Positions 51,821 to 63,296 of a DNA stretch of 64,000 bases are shown here, in pieces. Position 1 is the stretch's first letter. Every line of letters starts with the position of its first letter. This DNA comes from Chlamydoabsidia padenii (lineage: Eukaryota; Mucoromycota; Mucoromycetes; Mucorales; Cunninghamellaceae). The stretch lies in contig JAIWND010000006.1 in the NCBI GenBank assembly GCA_025330725.1, positions 496,001 to 560,000 on the forward strand, in the 5' to 3' direction. Below the pieces are notes generated by a model. It ran no database searches. It had not been told where the DNA came from and saw only the letters and a list, made by a program, of their open reading frames with translations. The translations under genes and the position numbers were made by a program.

Positions 51821-51832
51821 TTCCCTGTAGGG
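51245..51832. other. Spacer between the mucin-like and ZIP genes
   Basis: A 43-base A run lies at 51537-51579. Element copies are at 51343-51355 (TTTAAACCCCGAG, about 100 bp upstream of the mucin-like start) and 51589-51604 (GGCGGAAGTTGAAACC, preceded by ATGCAT at 51579-51584). A (TA)/(GA) tract is at 51789-51820 in the ZIP 3' region. Apart from the possible extra exon noted for the mucin-like gene, no gene is seen. Confidence 0.5.
51537..51579 (+). repeat. Perfect A run of 43 bases
   Basis: Uninterrupted A homopolymer about 290 bp upstream of the mucin-like start. It ends directly in ATGCATGAATGGCGGAAGTT, so an element copy abuts it. Confidence 0.8.
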
Positions 51833-53321
51833 TTAGGCCCATAAACCAATCAATGCCATCACACCAGCGCCAACATACATTGATAAGAAGCAGACACATT
51901 TCCTGAATCCAGATGCTCTTTTGAATTCTTCACTGTGGTTGATTTCCATACTCATCAAAGAGATATAAGCATTGTAGAGAAGGATACCGGCCGAGAGTGA
52001 ATCCAGAATAGCACTGGCCAAGATACTGGAGGAGGAGTTTGGGTTAAAGGAGGAATGAATACCAATACCAATACTAATCCCAATTGGAGTCATAATGATA
52101 TATAACATACCCATCATAAATGGTCGCACCCAATTTCCTTTACATATTTCATTCACCCGTGTACCAAGAGCAATACCTTCAAAGAACTAGAATAAAAAAG
52201 AAGAAGAAAAGTGTTAGTTGATTTCATTTCTATTCTATTCTTATTTGTTTCTTTCTCATTACCTGATGAAATACCAGTGCAATCAATAGTGTAATGAATT
52301 CAGTAGATTGTGTGTTTGCCAATGTGATCCCAATAATGATAGAATGCATCACGATCCCCAATTCCAGAATCACAGTGTTAATATCCTTAAATGCATTTCC
52401 ATCCTCCAGTAATCCCGCGCTATGTACATGATGATGATGATCATGATGATCATGATGATGTTCTTGTTGTTTTTCAGGGACAGCTTGAGTGGTGGTGACG
52501 GTAGAAGAGGCCAAGGAGGAAGTAGTAGTATCATTGACAGTTGTTGTTGCATAATGATCAGTTTCACAAATCGGTGCTTCACAATCCCGTTCTTTTTGTT
52601 GTTTCTTTTCCATCAATCGATCCACATTACTGACCGCGGCCAATTCCAATAGTTGTAATCCAAAAGACGAGATCATACAAAACACACCAGCAAATGCACC
52701 ATATTGTTTCCACCCTTCATCCAGACATGGACTGTCAAAGTTTTCCATCGCCTCGGGAAGAAGATGTACAAAGGCAGTGGCTAAAAGTACCCCTGTACCA
52801 ACTAGTAAAGAGTTTAGTTATCGTTCATATTCAAACCAGTTTCTTTTTTTGGGGGGGAGAGAGAAGACTTACAGAATTTACCAATGGTTAAAATCCAATC
52901 TTGCAAACTACCTTGACTATAAGGTCGAATACGGTGGATGAGCATTGGTGTAAATGTACCTGTGTAATGGTGGATTAAGAAGAAGACAATTGGTTAGTAA
53001 AGTTGTAGGGTAGATAACTGTTTCGTTCATCGTATTCGTCTTACCTAAACCACTTGTGACAAGAATGATAAAAATCGACCCTACTCGTAGACCCATATTG
53101 TAGTCTTCGAGTGAATCAGCAGAGCATTCATTTTCTTCGGTCACTATTTAAAGAGTTAAAGAGAAGAGTAAGAGAAAAAAATCAAATTCAAGTCTGTGTC
53201 GGGATTCGAATTATTTTGGTAAATCGAGTGTGGGGAGAAAGAGCATACCTTCTTGGGCACGACCAGTCGAACATAATAGTAAGAAGGTCAAAAAGATAAT
53301 AAATCGATCGAGTAAACGCAT
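51833..53321 (-). CDS. ZIP-family zinc/iron transporter
   Basis: Predicted divalent-metal importer, plasma membrane or endomembrane. Five exons, 53249-53321, 53045-53143, 52873-52959, 52263-52801 and 51833-52186, give 383 aa. The N-terminal hydrophobic segment MRLLDRFIIFLTFLLLCSTGRAQ looks like a signal peptide. Helices follow: VGSIFIILVTSGLGTFTPML, FGTGVLLATAFVHLLPEAM (metal-binding His in FVHLLPE), then a long cytoplasmic loop with a His-rich stretch (HHHDHHDHHHHVHSAG, about residues 215-232). The signature helices are ELGIVMHSIIIGITLA (metal-site HS) and ALVFHQFFEGIALGTRV. Helices at FMMGMLYIIMTPIGISIGIG and ILDSLSAGILLYNAYISLM complete the eight-helix fold. It resembles fungal Zrt1/Zrt2. 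Intron 1 (53144-53248) contains an element copy at 53198-53212. Confidence 0.95.
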
Positions 53322-53347
53322 AGGATGATAGGGGTGAGGGAGGTAGT

Positions 53348-53396
<49 letters not shown>

Positions 53397-53665
53397 GGTA
53401 GTAAAAAGAGGGAAGAAGGAAGAAAAGGTAGAAGAGCACACAACAATGAGAAAATATTTCTTTTGGACTGATTTTGTCTCGGATAATGATGTCTGGGAAA
53501 GGAATCAGGCCAATAAGATGCATAAATTTCCACCCGTAGCACATCAAAAATTTCAATCAAAAGTCACACCCCTCCTATGTACAAATTCTTTCTTTGACTG
53601 ATGTAATTAGCATAAACGGGATTTTATTTCTAAAAGAAAGCTATTTGCTTTTGAACCTTTTGCTT

Positions 53666-53703
<38 letters not shown>

Positions 53704-53891
53704 TTTTTAAATTGGACATGTCAATAAGCTCTTTTATTCTTGACCAAACTTCCTTATTTCCCAAGACCAAGGATGTACTTGAAAGAGTGGTTCCCCTGGA
53801 TATGCCTTGTGATAATTTCAAATGCCGATTTAAATAATCGAATGACACTCAAGTTGCATTCTCTCTCTCTTTTTTCTTCTCCCTTTTTATC
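53322..53891. other. Divergent spacer between the ZIP and ChaC-like genes
   Basis: It contains a long (GA)n tract (about 53351-53389) just upstream of the ZIP start, a T run (about 53669-53702) and a weak element-like CGGGATTTTATTT near 53618. No gene is supported; the ORFs over the (GA)n tract are repeats. Confidence 0.5.
53351..53389 (+). repeat. (GA)n microsatellite upstream of the ZIP gene
   Basis: Nearly perfect GA dinucleotide run starting about 30 bp upstream of the ZIP start codon. On the gene's strand it is a (CT)n pyrimidine leader, like the pyrimidine-rich stretches before several other starts in the window. Confidence 0.7.
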
Positions 53892-54937
53892 ATGTCATCA
53901 GACCCAACTACCTTGGCCACTTCACAAGATATTTGGGTGTTTGGTTATGGATCCCTTATTTGGAAACCACCTATTCATTATGAAGCAAAGTAAGTACGAT
54001 AGAGAGAAAGAAAAAAAAAAAAAAAAAAAAAAAGAAGACTAACTAACCCAATTATCTCAGGGTGGTGGGATATATCAAAAACTACGTCCGTCGGTTTTGG
54101 CAGGTAAACTAAACTTGTTCCTTCTTTTAATAAAACGCCTAATTCACTTTTCTTCTTCTTCTTTACTATCATAGGAAAGTCATGACCATCGTGGTACACC
54201 TGAAAAGCCAGGACGGGTGGTGACATTGATTCCTCACGACGAATGGGTATTGACTGAAGATGTGGTAATAAGAAAAAGAAAGGACTATGAAAGTAGTAAT
54301 GTTATACTTGACTAACATGTTTATCTTTCTCACTTTTTTTTTTTTTTTTCTTGGGTAGCATGGACACGATAATATCACTTGGGGAGTGGCATTCAAAATC
54401 CCTTCGACAGACGTAGAAGCAACTCGTGCCTACCTCGATCACCGTGAAAAGGTAAATTGACAACTATAGTAGACTGACAATAATAATGGCCTGGACGATT
54501 TATTCTTTTTTTTTGGGGGGGGGGAGGATAGAATGGATATACGGTGCATAATGTGGATGTCTATAGTGCTGAAGACGATACTGTCCCTGCTGTCAAAAAC
54601 GTAAGTAAGAATAGTAACAATGTATGTGTGGTGACTTGTGATATTGTTTTAGGCTATGGTATATATTGCCACCACAGACAATGAAGCCTATGTTGGACCA
54701 GCGCCTATGGATGCCATTGCCAAGCAAATATATGAAACTTACGGTAAGCCTGAACACTTTTGTTTGAATGAATCTCCCGACTCACTTTTTTTTTTTTTTT
54801 TCTTAGGACCCTCTGGTTGGAACGCGGAATACTTGTTGAATTTGGCCGAAGCACTTCGCGAAATCTCACCCAACGCCAAAGATGATCATCTCTTCGAATT
54901 AGAACGATTGGTCAAACAGTTGATCCAACAAGATTAG
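53892..54937 (+). CDS. Gamma-glutamylcyclotransferase, ChaC/Gcg1 family (glutathione-specific)
   Basis: Predicted cytosolic enzyme that splits glutathione to 5-oxoproline and Cys-Gly. Seven exons, 53892-53989, 54061-54103, 54175-54264, 54359-54451, 54532-54600, 54653-54743 and 54807-54937, give 204 aa, normal for the family. Diagnostic segments are IWVFGYGSLIWKPP (substrate-binding YGSL), [34 protein letters not shown] and YLDHREKNGY (catalytic Glu in REKNGY). The C terminus reads GPSGWNAEYLLNLAEALRE, with SGxNxEYLxxL typical of ChaC. Intron 1 holds 22 A residues soon after the donor; introns 4 and 6 carry T runs before the acceptor. Confidence 0.94.
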
Positions 54938-55348
54938 TAATATCCCTCCTTCCCCCCCCCCAATTCGTTTTATGTATTGTATGACGAACATTCTCTCTAG
55001 AATAGATCCCCCCCTTCCCTTCTTAATCTTCTTTTTACTTTTGAAACTAATAATACCGATTTGACAAGGTCTTGTGTTTGATGCCTCAAACATGAACCTT
55101 TTTTTAAACATTAATTAATATATATATGTATTGGTAGACTATAACGAATAAATAAATGATTACTTTATTACCATTTGATAATGATATAATGACCCTGTGT
55201 ATAGAATAAAAATAAAAATAAAAAGAGGTGCTGGTTTAGAGTCAAGATGATACAGATGCATAAAAAGTGGGTCAAATGATTTGATTTTATTTAACAAAAC
55301 AATAACAATAACAATAAAACTAGTAGATTATACAATAATAAAAGGGTG
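54938..55348. other. Convergent 3' regions of the ChaC-like and SPX-VTC genes
   Basis: AT-rich, with C runs after the ChaC stop and a TA-rich stretch near 55115. AATAAA occurs at 55147-55152 and ATAAAATAAAAATAAAAA-type sequence nearby. No gene is seen. Confidence 0.5.
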
Positions 55349-56797
55349 TTATAATATACTAACTAGTAAATAAAGGATGTAAGCAACCACAATGGATCCA
55401 AAACCACAAAGAAGAGTCAGATGAATAGGTCGTCTAGCCATAACAAGTGTCTTTTCCCATATTCCTTCTAATGTCGTAATCATATCCATCTGCGTGTCTT
55501 CTTCCCCATCGTCCTTTGGTATATCAATAGCGGTATAATCATGACATTGTTGCTGTTCCCCATTCACAATTTCTATTTTATCGCCTTCAAACCATGCCAC
55601 GACACTAGTTTGAATCCAGTCGAATGCTTTAGCAAGATATGATGGCGTGGTGGATACATGGTAAGAAGAAGAAGACGGGCTGAGTAAGGATTGTTGATGA
55701 TAAGTATCGCATGGGTGCCCGTGAGAAGACGATGGATGGTTGCAATCACATCGAATGGATGAAGTGCCGCTTTTGGTGGAGGCTCGAGGAGAGGGTAACA
55801 AGGGCGTGTGTTCGTCGACAGCTGGTGAGAGGATGATGGATGGTTTTCGAGTATCATCACTCTCCAATTGTAGTGTGGGTGGAGGTGTTGTGTTGGTTGT
55901 ACATGTAAAGTAATTGATGGTGGGGATGTTGGTATGTGAAAGTGGATGTAGGGATGAAGGGACAGTATGATCACTGTTTTTGGTTGATGCATGATTGTTG
56001 TTGCTAATGAATTCCCAGGATGTAGTTGAATCGTTTGGAGTGGTTTCTTCTTGTCGGCTGCTTCTGTTGCTGTATTGACGCTGTTGCTGAGGAGGGTAGA
56101 CTCGGCGTGTTCCTGAGAGATACCCTTGATGTTCCGGTCGTCGTAGATCTAGTTCGATCTTGTCATGCTATTCGTCGTGGGAAAAAAAAAATCTTTGTTA
56201 GTAACTGCATAGTACCCCCCCCTCTTTTTTTTTTTTTTTTCATGGTCTTACCCATTCTGGATGCACATCTACTTTGTCGGCCATAAGAGTACTAATACCA
56301 TAAAGATATAGAGAGAAGTCTTGTACCGGTTCCAGCTAGATGACAAATAAAAGACAGTTAATAGAGCAAGTTAAAGAGGCAAAAAGGTTTCTATTACCAT
56401 TGGACAAGAAAGGAGTTGATTTAACCAAGGTAAAGATGCCAAAAAAGACGATGTTTTAACATCACCCATAGTAGCGAAATCATGCGGAAGCTTGATTTGT
56501 AACACCGCATAAGGAAATCGAGACAGATCATTGGACGATTGGGTAGTACAGAGGTAATCTTGTTGTTGCAAAGGGTCCTTTCCCACCAGTTGATCATCAT
56601 CATTATCATCAGATCGTACCATAGTAATGTCAGTGTCAACTGTAATGACCATATCCCTTTGTTGTTGTTGATCTTCCCCAATGTTGATATGATCAGCAGT
56701 CCATTTGAATCCAATCCGGTTAAAAGATGTCTTGAGCACTAGATATCATGTGACGAGATGAGTATGTTAGTAACAGCATGAATCCATGTCCCCTCCC

Positions 56798-56830
<33 letters not shown>

Positions 56831-58909
56831 GTTCACCTGGAGTTAATAGTTGTTCTTGCAAGTCCGATTCCATATCAAGTATATGCTGTTCGATGAGTTT
56901 TCTATTAGGATCTTGCTTGCCATTCATTTTGTAATGATGTGATGGAGAGGATTTGACAAGGATGCTCTTGAGAGACCACTGATGATTCAGCCAAGGTTTA
57001 CACCGTTTCGATTTCAACCAGATACGGCTTTGGATAGCAGAGTGAGATGACTTGGTGATAGGATCCATAGAAGACCGACGATGAAGGCAATGGTAATGTT
57101 CCTTATCTTGATCGCTATTGATGACCGAAGGTGCAGAAGATAATGTTGATATAGTAGATGTGGTGGAAGAAGATGATGGTTGACGGCGCAATGGCTGTTG
57201 TTGATGACGATATGGCCTTTTCCCCAACTTTTTGCTGCTTCCATCACTACTGTCTGTGCTTGTTCTGCTGCCGGTAACGCGACTTGATGCTGTGGAAGGT
57301 GACATGGGACTATAGATCTTTTTTTCGAGAGCATAAAAGTGTGCAGTAGGTAATGATGTGTTGTTGCCTTTGCTGATCACATTATTGTACTTGTTATCCT
57401 TGTTATCATTGATGTTGTTGTATTGACGTAGTCGCAAAGTGGATTGTATTGTTTTATGATTGACCAAGTTGCTGTTATCCGCATTGTTACCATTGACCCT
57501 GTCGGTGTCAAGATATAATGTGGTGATGGGTTGCCAATGTTGATGATGATGACTTGAGGAATCAGTAGTGGCATGTTTCGGATGGTTGGTATCTTCATGA
57601 TGGTATCGTCCTTGATGTTCAGGGCTGTCAATTTCAAAAGTTGCCATTGGATAAGAAGAAGAGATATGTTGAGGATTCATAGCCTTCATGTATTTGGCCA
57701 AGTACATGGTCACCTCGAGGAGATTGTTAGGATGAACCCAGAATTTGAAGACCGAGTCTTGTGTTCCAAAAGCAGCATGTTTAACATCCGGTGTAGGAGA
57801 ATCAAAGTCAATGTTATCCAGCCAATCAGTTCGAGACAAAGACCTTGAAGATGAAGGAGAAGGGGTAAAATGATCATAGATGTTGAGTGGATCGTCACTA
57901 TATATGTGTTGATCGGATGGGCCAGTGACAGAAGGTATATCATGTGATGAAGTCGTCGATGTCGGAGATGGTGGAGCTGTTGAAGATAACAAGGAGCCAG
58001 TAGACGCATTTGATGAATCACGCGTCATCCTAGGTGCGTACAAAGTATGAGGTGGTGAAGGTGGTGGAAAGAGTGGTGATCCGTCATGATCATCATAACC
58101 CGAGTTGTAATTGTTGATAGCCCGAGCATCTTGTAGTTGATCCTGGTATAGTTTCCCCAGATCCAGGCACCAATGTAAAAAGAGATTCCAATCCAAGAAT
58201 TGATCAGGAGTCAAGAGACGATAAAGCCGTTGTAATAGGAGATGAGCTTGGGTTTGATGTTGAGGAATCGATTTACGCCCACCAGGATTTCCAAGCGCCC
58301 CATCCAAAAAGTTGACAATTCCCAAAAAAGCACGATAGTTCACCTTGATAAAATGCCATAGATCATGTATGTCATAAGTCAGTTCATCCACAGTATCATG
58401 TATATCCATAAAGTGAGCCATTCCTTTTTTACCACAGGGTGTATTTTTCATAAAGGCCAGTCTTCTGTCGATTTCCCCACCTTTGACTGAGCAAAAGTCT
58501 CGTACCTAAGGAGAATATAAAACGAGTTTTTAGCACGCTGTCCCTTTTTTTTTTTGGCGTTTATGTTTATTTATTTTCATAAACTTACTTTATTAAGTTC
58601 AAAGGTAAACGTTTTGTAAAAAGCCGCCAATTGATTGGATTCATGTTGACAGTCGAGCAAGAGGTAACTTGACTTTATCAGGTTTTCCAAATCCAAATAA
58701 AAGAATCGCCAAGTGGAGCCACGTAACCGAACGAGTTCTTGTTTTAGTCCATCCAAGTTATCTAGAGGTGTTTGGTTGTAAATGTGGATAATGTCAATCA
58801 AATGGACAAGATAAATGCCTTTGGTTTGAGTAAGGAGAATGGCAGGTATTTGAGAGAAGAGTGTATCAAAAGATGGGGGAGTTTGATTGTGTTCACGTAT
58901 AGCAAGCAT
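55349..58909 (-). CDS. SPX-VTC domain protein with C-terminal membrane anchor (VTC accessory subunit-like)
   Basis: Related to the vacuolar transporter chaperone complex that makes polyphosphate. Five exons, 58589-58909, 56837-58505, 56398-56738, 56252-56335 and 55349-56167, give 1077 aa. After a ~70-residue N extension comes an SPX-type region (WRFFYLDLENLIKSSYLLL, FYKTFTFELNKVRDFCSVKGGEI, DLWHFIKVNYRAFLGIVNFLDGALG). The VTC tunnel-type region starts near residue 340 (FKFWVHPNNLLEVTMYLAKY, PITTLYLDTD, TLRLRQY), is broken by a ~150-residue low-complexity insert, and resumes (FNRIGFKWTADHINI, MVITVDTDITMVR, FPYAVLQIKL, LYGISTLMADKVDVHPEW). One clear helix ends the protein (LTLLCGFGSIVVAYILYLLVSIL). 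The usual VLEIKL reads VLQIKL, so a regulatory Vtc5-like role seems more likely than catalysis. That role is inferred. Confidence 0.82.
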
Positions 58910-60542
58910 GACAATCAATAAGAGTAAATAAAAAGTTCAACTAGTAGAAGAAGAAGAAGAAAAAAGTGGGGCAGGGGTGCAAAGTGAAGTTTAGATATAT
59001 ATAAAAAAAAGTGGGAAGAAAAGGAAAGAAAAGCGAAAATTCGGTGACTCTTCGCTTTTATATATCTATTTCAAATCCCGCTAACGATCAAGAAACGTTT
59101 CGAGACGATTATTTGGGTGATGGTTCCAGGTTTCATGAAATCTGTCATTGTTATGATCCTATACATATATAATCAAATTACTTTATTCGAAGCACATGTT
59201 ATTGATCAAAGAGATTAATGGTTAAAAAAAAAACAAGATACATTATTATAAAATGGGGGGGTAAACGTTGTATAAGTAATGGCTATAACTAAGAATCTAT
59301 GTAAAGTAAAGAAGAAACATAAACTAAAGCATCATAAGATTATAAACCTAAATATAAAAACAATACCATTATCATGGTATAAAATATGACATGGACGGTT
59401 TTTCCATCACTACATCACACAGACAAAGAAGATGAGACATTCAAAACAATGCACCATCAACGACAAATACAAACACACCATTCTTACCTTGTCTTCTTTT
59501 TTTCTTTTTTTTTGCATTTGCGTTACACAGACACAAAACAAAAAGGCTTGAGTATGCCATCCCATCGGTTATTTCAGGTACCAGTAGCACAAAAGACAGT
59601 AGAAAGTCGTTTATCACATTAACAAGTTTGAAAATAGGAAGGTAGTGTCAAAATAGATAAATATCATGTTAGTAATCAGTTCATATCTATGTGTATATAT
59701 ACCCGCTTTCTTACCTATTTGAGACAAAAGATCGTCATTGACCAGAGGGAGATTTGACTATAGTTCACAACCCTGACTGCACCCATTATTGTTAAACCAG
59801 AGAAGGATTCATCGTTGTTGTTGTTGTTGTTGGTCCTGATAAAGTTGCAGATTGAAAGTACATCTCTAACAGAGACCACATTGGTGAATTATTGGAATGC
59901 TAACGTTGACGAGGTGGGCTCCCCCAAAAAGTCAAAGAGGAGTGCAGACATGGTTCATTAAGCGATGCAGGAGAGTGGTGATGCCAGTATTCGAGTGCTG
60001 AGCTGAGGTATGCTTCAGCTTTTTCTTGAAAGAGGCAGAATGGTATAGTGGATTATTTGTTTAATTGAGAAGGAAGAAAAAGAAGGAATTGCAAAGTATT
60101 TGGTTTTTTTGGTTTTTGGCGTAAATGGAATTTTGAAACCCCGATTCCTGTACGTTGAACGCAGACATGGGATTATCATCATTAATGTGGCCCAGATTAT
60201 ATCCCTCTAACTACTTTCTTGTACACATAAAAGAGTGCAATTCAAGGAACCTACTCGGACTGGGACGGGGGAAGAAGACAGAAGACGAGGTGAGTGAGGA
60301 TCTTCGTAAATGAAAGATTGACTTTATCAATTTTATCATGCATTGAATACAATGTGTTTTCCATTAGCAGATAGGCATTGATATCATGATCTAATGACAG
60401 GGTGGAAGGCACCAGGTTGTGGTGGTCAAAGAGATCACTCTAAAAATTAAACCCCCGACTTTTATTTTTGTATTTCAGTTTTTTGACTCCCCAAGCCTCT
60501 TTCTTCCACTCTCTTCCACTTTTACCACAAAAAACCCAAATC
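58910..60542. other. Divergent spacer between the SPX-VTC gene and the ankyrin gene
   Basis: No gene supported. An element copy lies at 59069-59081 (TTTCAAATCCCGC, about 160 bp upstream of the SPX-VTC start, coding-strand orientation), with a TATA-like TTTATATA near 59057. Further copies lie at 60131-60147 (TTTTGAAACCCCGATTCC) and 60446-60459 (ATTAAACCCCCGAC, about 85-97 bp upstream of the ankyrin start). The ORF at 59386-59622 lacks features. Confidence 0.5.
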
Positions 60543-61176
60543 ATGGCAGCCAACCAAGAACTCCTTGAAGATCTCATCTATTGTGCTCGATATGGTGAAT
60601 TTGAAGATCTGAAGGAATCCAAAGCTGCACCTGAACTCTACATTACCAAGGACGAAGATGGAAATACTGCCTTACACATGGCCTCTGCTAACAATCATAT
60701 TGGTAAGATACAAGAAAGAAAGAAAAAGACTATACATGTAAACTAACCTTGTTTATAGATATTGTCAACTTTATTATTGAACAATTAAAGACACTTGGCT
60801 CTGAACAACTGACCGGATTTGTAAATGTGCGAAACGAACAAGGCAACACACCTCTTCACTGGGCGGCGCTCAATGGACACTTGGAAGTGGTAAAAGTTTT
60901 GGTCACTAACGGGGCTGATTGCAAGGTAATGAAAAACAAAGAGGGGGGGATATGTGTGCATTGACTGACCTGTCACTTTTTATGCATTAGATCAAGAACG
61001 TTGTAGAAAAGACACCCATCTACGAAGCACAACAACGCAACCACGAAAAGATCGCCGAATTCTTCCTGGACACTATGATTGAAGAAGAAGCCAAGAACGA
61101 CAGTGATGAAGAAATGGATGAAGATGAACAGTATGTCGAAACTGGTGTGCCCAAAAAGGATTCCATGGAAGAATAG
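60543..61176 (+). CDS. Ankyrin-repeat protein, Yar1-like ribosomal-protein chaperone
   Basis: Predicted small ankyrin protein; Yar1 in yeast escorts ribosomal protein Rps3. Three exons, 60543-60702, 60759-60925 and 60991-61176, give 170 aa. Ankyrin repeats run from about residue 10 to 140 ([98 protein letters not shown]). The C terminus is acidic ([21 protein letters not shown]), like Yar1. The orthology is by length, repeat number and acidic tail, so a generic ankyrin adaptor remains possible. The 3' region has (CA)n(CT)n at about 61268-61302. Confidence 0.85.
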
Positions 61177-61267
61177 TTTTAGATCTCCCCCCTCCCCAAT
61201 TCTCATCATCACATAAACCCTTCATCACCTTTTTTTTTTAATATATACATAGCATATTGTTTTTACC

Positions 61268-61302
61268 ACACACACACACACACACACTCTCTCTCTCTCT
61301 CT
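61268..61302 (+). repeat. (CA)n(CT)n microsatellite
   Basis: Adjacent CA and CT dinucleotide runs in the 3' region of the ankyrin gene. Confidence 0.7.
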
Positions 61303-61511
61303 GTCTCTTTATATACATGTTTTGGCAACCTTTATAGATGATCAACCAATAAAAATACATCTTTTACACATACAGCATGACTTACAGTCATTTAAAAAAG
61401 TAAAGTCGCTGATTTTGAAATGGATGTCGCGCATAAAAAGTTCTCGTGTCCAAGAATGATGTCGGCTGATCCAAAAATTAAAATCGTGTTCATATGGCGT
61501 TCATTTTTACT

Positions 61512-61632
61512 GCTGAAAGATCCTCAGCCAAACTGGCTGGCAAGTGATGAAAGACGAAAAAAAAGCTGGTGAAAGATTGTCAACCAAATTGGCTGGCAAG
61601 TGGTGAAAGACGAAGAAAAGAAAAAGCTGGTG
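61512..61632 (+). repeat. Diverged tandem repeat, two ~58 bp units plus a partial third
   Basis: Unit one starts with GCTGAAAGATCCTCAGCCAA near 61512 and unit two with GCTGGTGAAAGATTGTCAAC near 61565. Both then share AATTGGCTGGCAAGTGGTGA-like sequence and GAAAGACGAA followed by an A-rich spacer. A truncated third copy starts GCTGGTGAAAATTC near 61627. No ORF spans them. Confidence 0.6.
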
Positions 61633-62053
61633 AAAATTCTTTTTGGTACAGTTTTCGTCGTATTCCATAATTTATTTGATTTTGTTATTCAAGCTGATGT
61701 TCCTGCTATTCTTAAACTGGTACTTTGACCCCACCTTTGAAAAAAAAAAATCCCTGTGATTTCATTGGTGGAATATTTTTACCCTCAAAGTCGGTGGGCC
61801 TTTTAAAAAATTTTTGGTCGCGATCCTAAAAAAAAAAAAAAAGGTTTTTCTTCTCATTCATTCTTTTTCAAAACGTCCACTCCCTCAACTGTCATCTTCA
61901 CATTTTGACCTCGATTGCTCGTTTACATCTCTTTAATTTCATCTCACTTTGACCGCTTCAACGCTTTTCTTTTATACACAACAATATAAAAAGGTATGAA
62001 CCAATAATTACTTCTTGTCTAATCTTTTTGATCTTGATATAAAGTAGAATACC

Positions 62054-63296
62054 ATGTCTCAACCATCTAATAACACTGAACACCTCGACGATCGTTACTC
62101 TGAACCATCTTACTCTCAACATGAAGGAAATGCTAGCTCTCACACCGAAGAAGACGACGGACTCTTGACTTTGCGCTCTTTGGTTTCTACTAAAGAAGCT
62201 GGTGTTATCATTGGCAAAGGTAGGATTAAATAAACAACATTATAGTATAAAGGGGAAAGGGGAAACTTACTCTTTGGTTTTTATTGTTAGGTGGTAAAAA
62301 CGTGGCCGAATTACGAGAAGCTACTGGTGTAAAGGCTGGTGTATCCAAAGTAGTCATGGGCGTACCTGATCGTGTCTTGACTATCAATGGAACTCTGGAA
62401 GGTGTTGCAAAGGTAACATACATTGGAAAAGAGAATAGGTGGTAAAAGGGAATGGTATGAATGAATGATAAACTGAATTATTTTACCCTCAGGCGTATTC
62501 TTCCATGGCTCAAACTTTGTTAGACAACCCCATCTCGACTGCCAGCACCATGATGACTCCTTCTCGTGTCAGTACCGACGGATTAGTAACACTTCGTATT
62601 CTGATCTCACATAATCTGATGGGAACGGTGATTGGACGCCAAGGTGCCAAGATCAAGCATATTCAAGACATGTCGGGTGTACGTATGACTGCCTCCAAGA
62701 CATTACTACCTCAAAGTACCGAACGTGTGGTGGATGTGCGTGGAACGGTGGAAGGTCTTCACATGGCCATGCTTGAAATCGGACGGTGTTTATTGGAAGA
62801 CAAGGAACGTGCTTATGGTACTATTCTCTACAACCCTACCAAGGCCGGTGTGCCTCCTCCTGCTGCTAATGACTTTTCTTCTCGACGAGGCTCCTCGGTG
62901 ATTCCTGGTACGGCGGTGACCACAGTGGCCGATCTGGATGCACGTAATGGTGACTATCGTCGACGATCTTCTCATGCGGCATTTTTAGATGATCCTAATG
63001 TGTGTACTCAACATATCTCGATCCCAAGTGACATGGTGGGTTGTATTATTGGTAAAGGTGGTAGCAAGATTTCGGAAATTCGTCAACTCTCGGGCTCCCG
63101 TATCTCTATTGCCAAGATTCCTCACGATGAAACCGGTGAACGCATGTTTACTATTCAAGGAACTAGTGAAGCCAATGAACGTGCTCTTTATTTGCTGTAT
63201 GGTCAATTGGAATCTGAAAAGGAACGTCGTCTGGAAGGTGTCATTCAAGAAGAAACTTTGGAAGAACAAGAAGGACAAGAAAACGATGCACAATAA
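62054..63296 (+). CDS. Three-KH-domain RNA-binding protein (Rnc1/Pbp2/PCBP-like)
   Basis: Predicted poly(C)-type RNA/ssDNA-binding regulator of mRNA. Three exons, 62054-62219, 62291-62412 and 62493-63296, give 363 aa. KH1 (about residues 36-105) reads LRSLVSTKEAGVIIGKGGKNVAELREATGVKAGVS, with the GxxG loop (GKGG) split by intron 1. KH2 (about 128-200) reads LRILISHNLMGTVIGRQGAKIKHIQDMSGVRMTAS (GRQG). KH3 (about 265-335) reads ISIPSDMVGCIIGKGGSKISEIRQLSGSRISIA (GKGG). A Ser/Arg-rich linker lies between KH2 and KH3 and an acidic Gln/Glu tail ends the protein. Length and three-KH order match fission-yeast Rnc1 and animal PCBP proteins. Confidence 0.94.

Larger units (their letters stand above)
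61177..62053. other. Spacer between the ankyrin gene and the KH-domain gene
   Basis: It contains a CA/CT microsatellite (about 61268-61302), a diverged tandem duplication (61512-61632) and T-rich promoter-like sequence with GTCGGTGGGCCTTTTAAAA near 61793. The leader may hold a 5' UTR intron, about 61995-62047, donor AAAAAG|GTATGA and acceptor AAAGTAG, ending 6 bp before the KH-gene ATG. This intron is inferred from splice signals only. Confidence 0.5.

Noticed and set aside
59930..60040. Possible box C/D small nucleolar RNA (GTGATGCC ... CTGAG)
   Set aside because: The C box does not match RUGAUGA, there is no terminal stem, and the D box position is not convincing.
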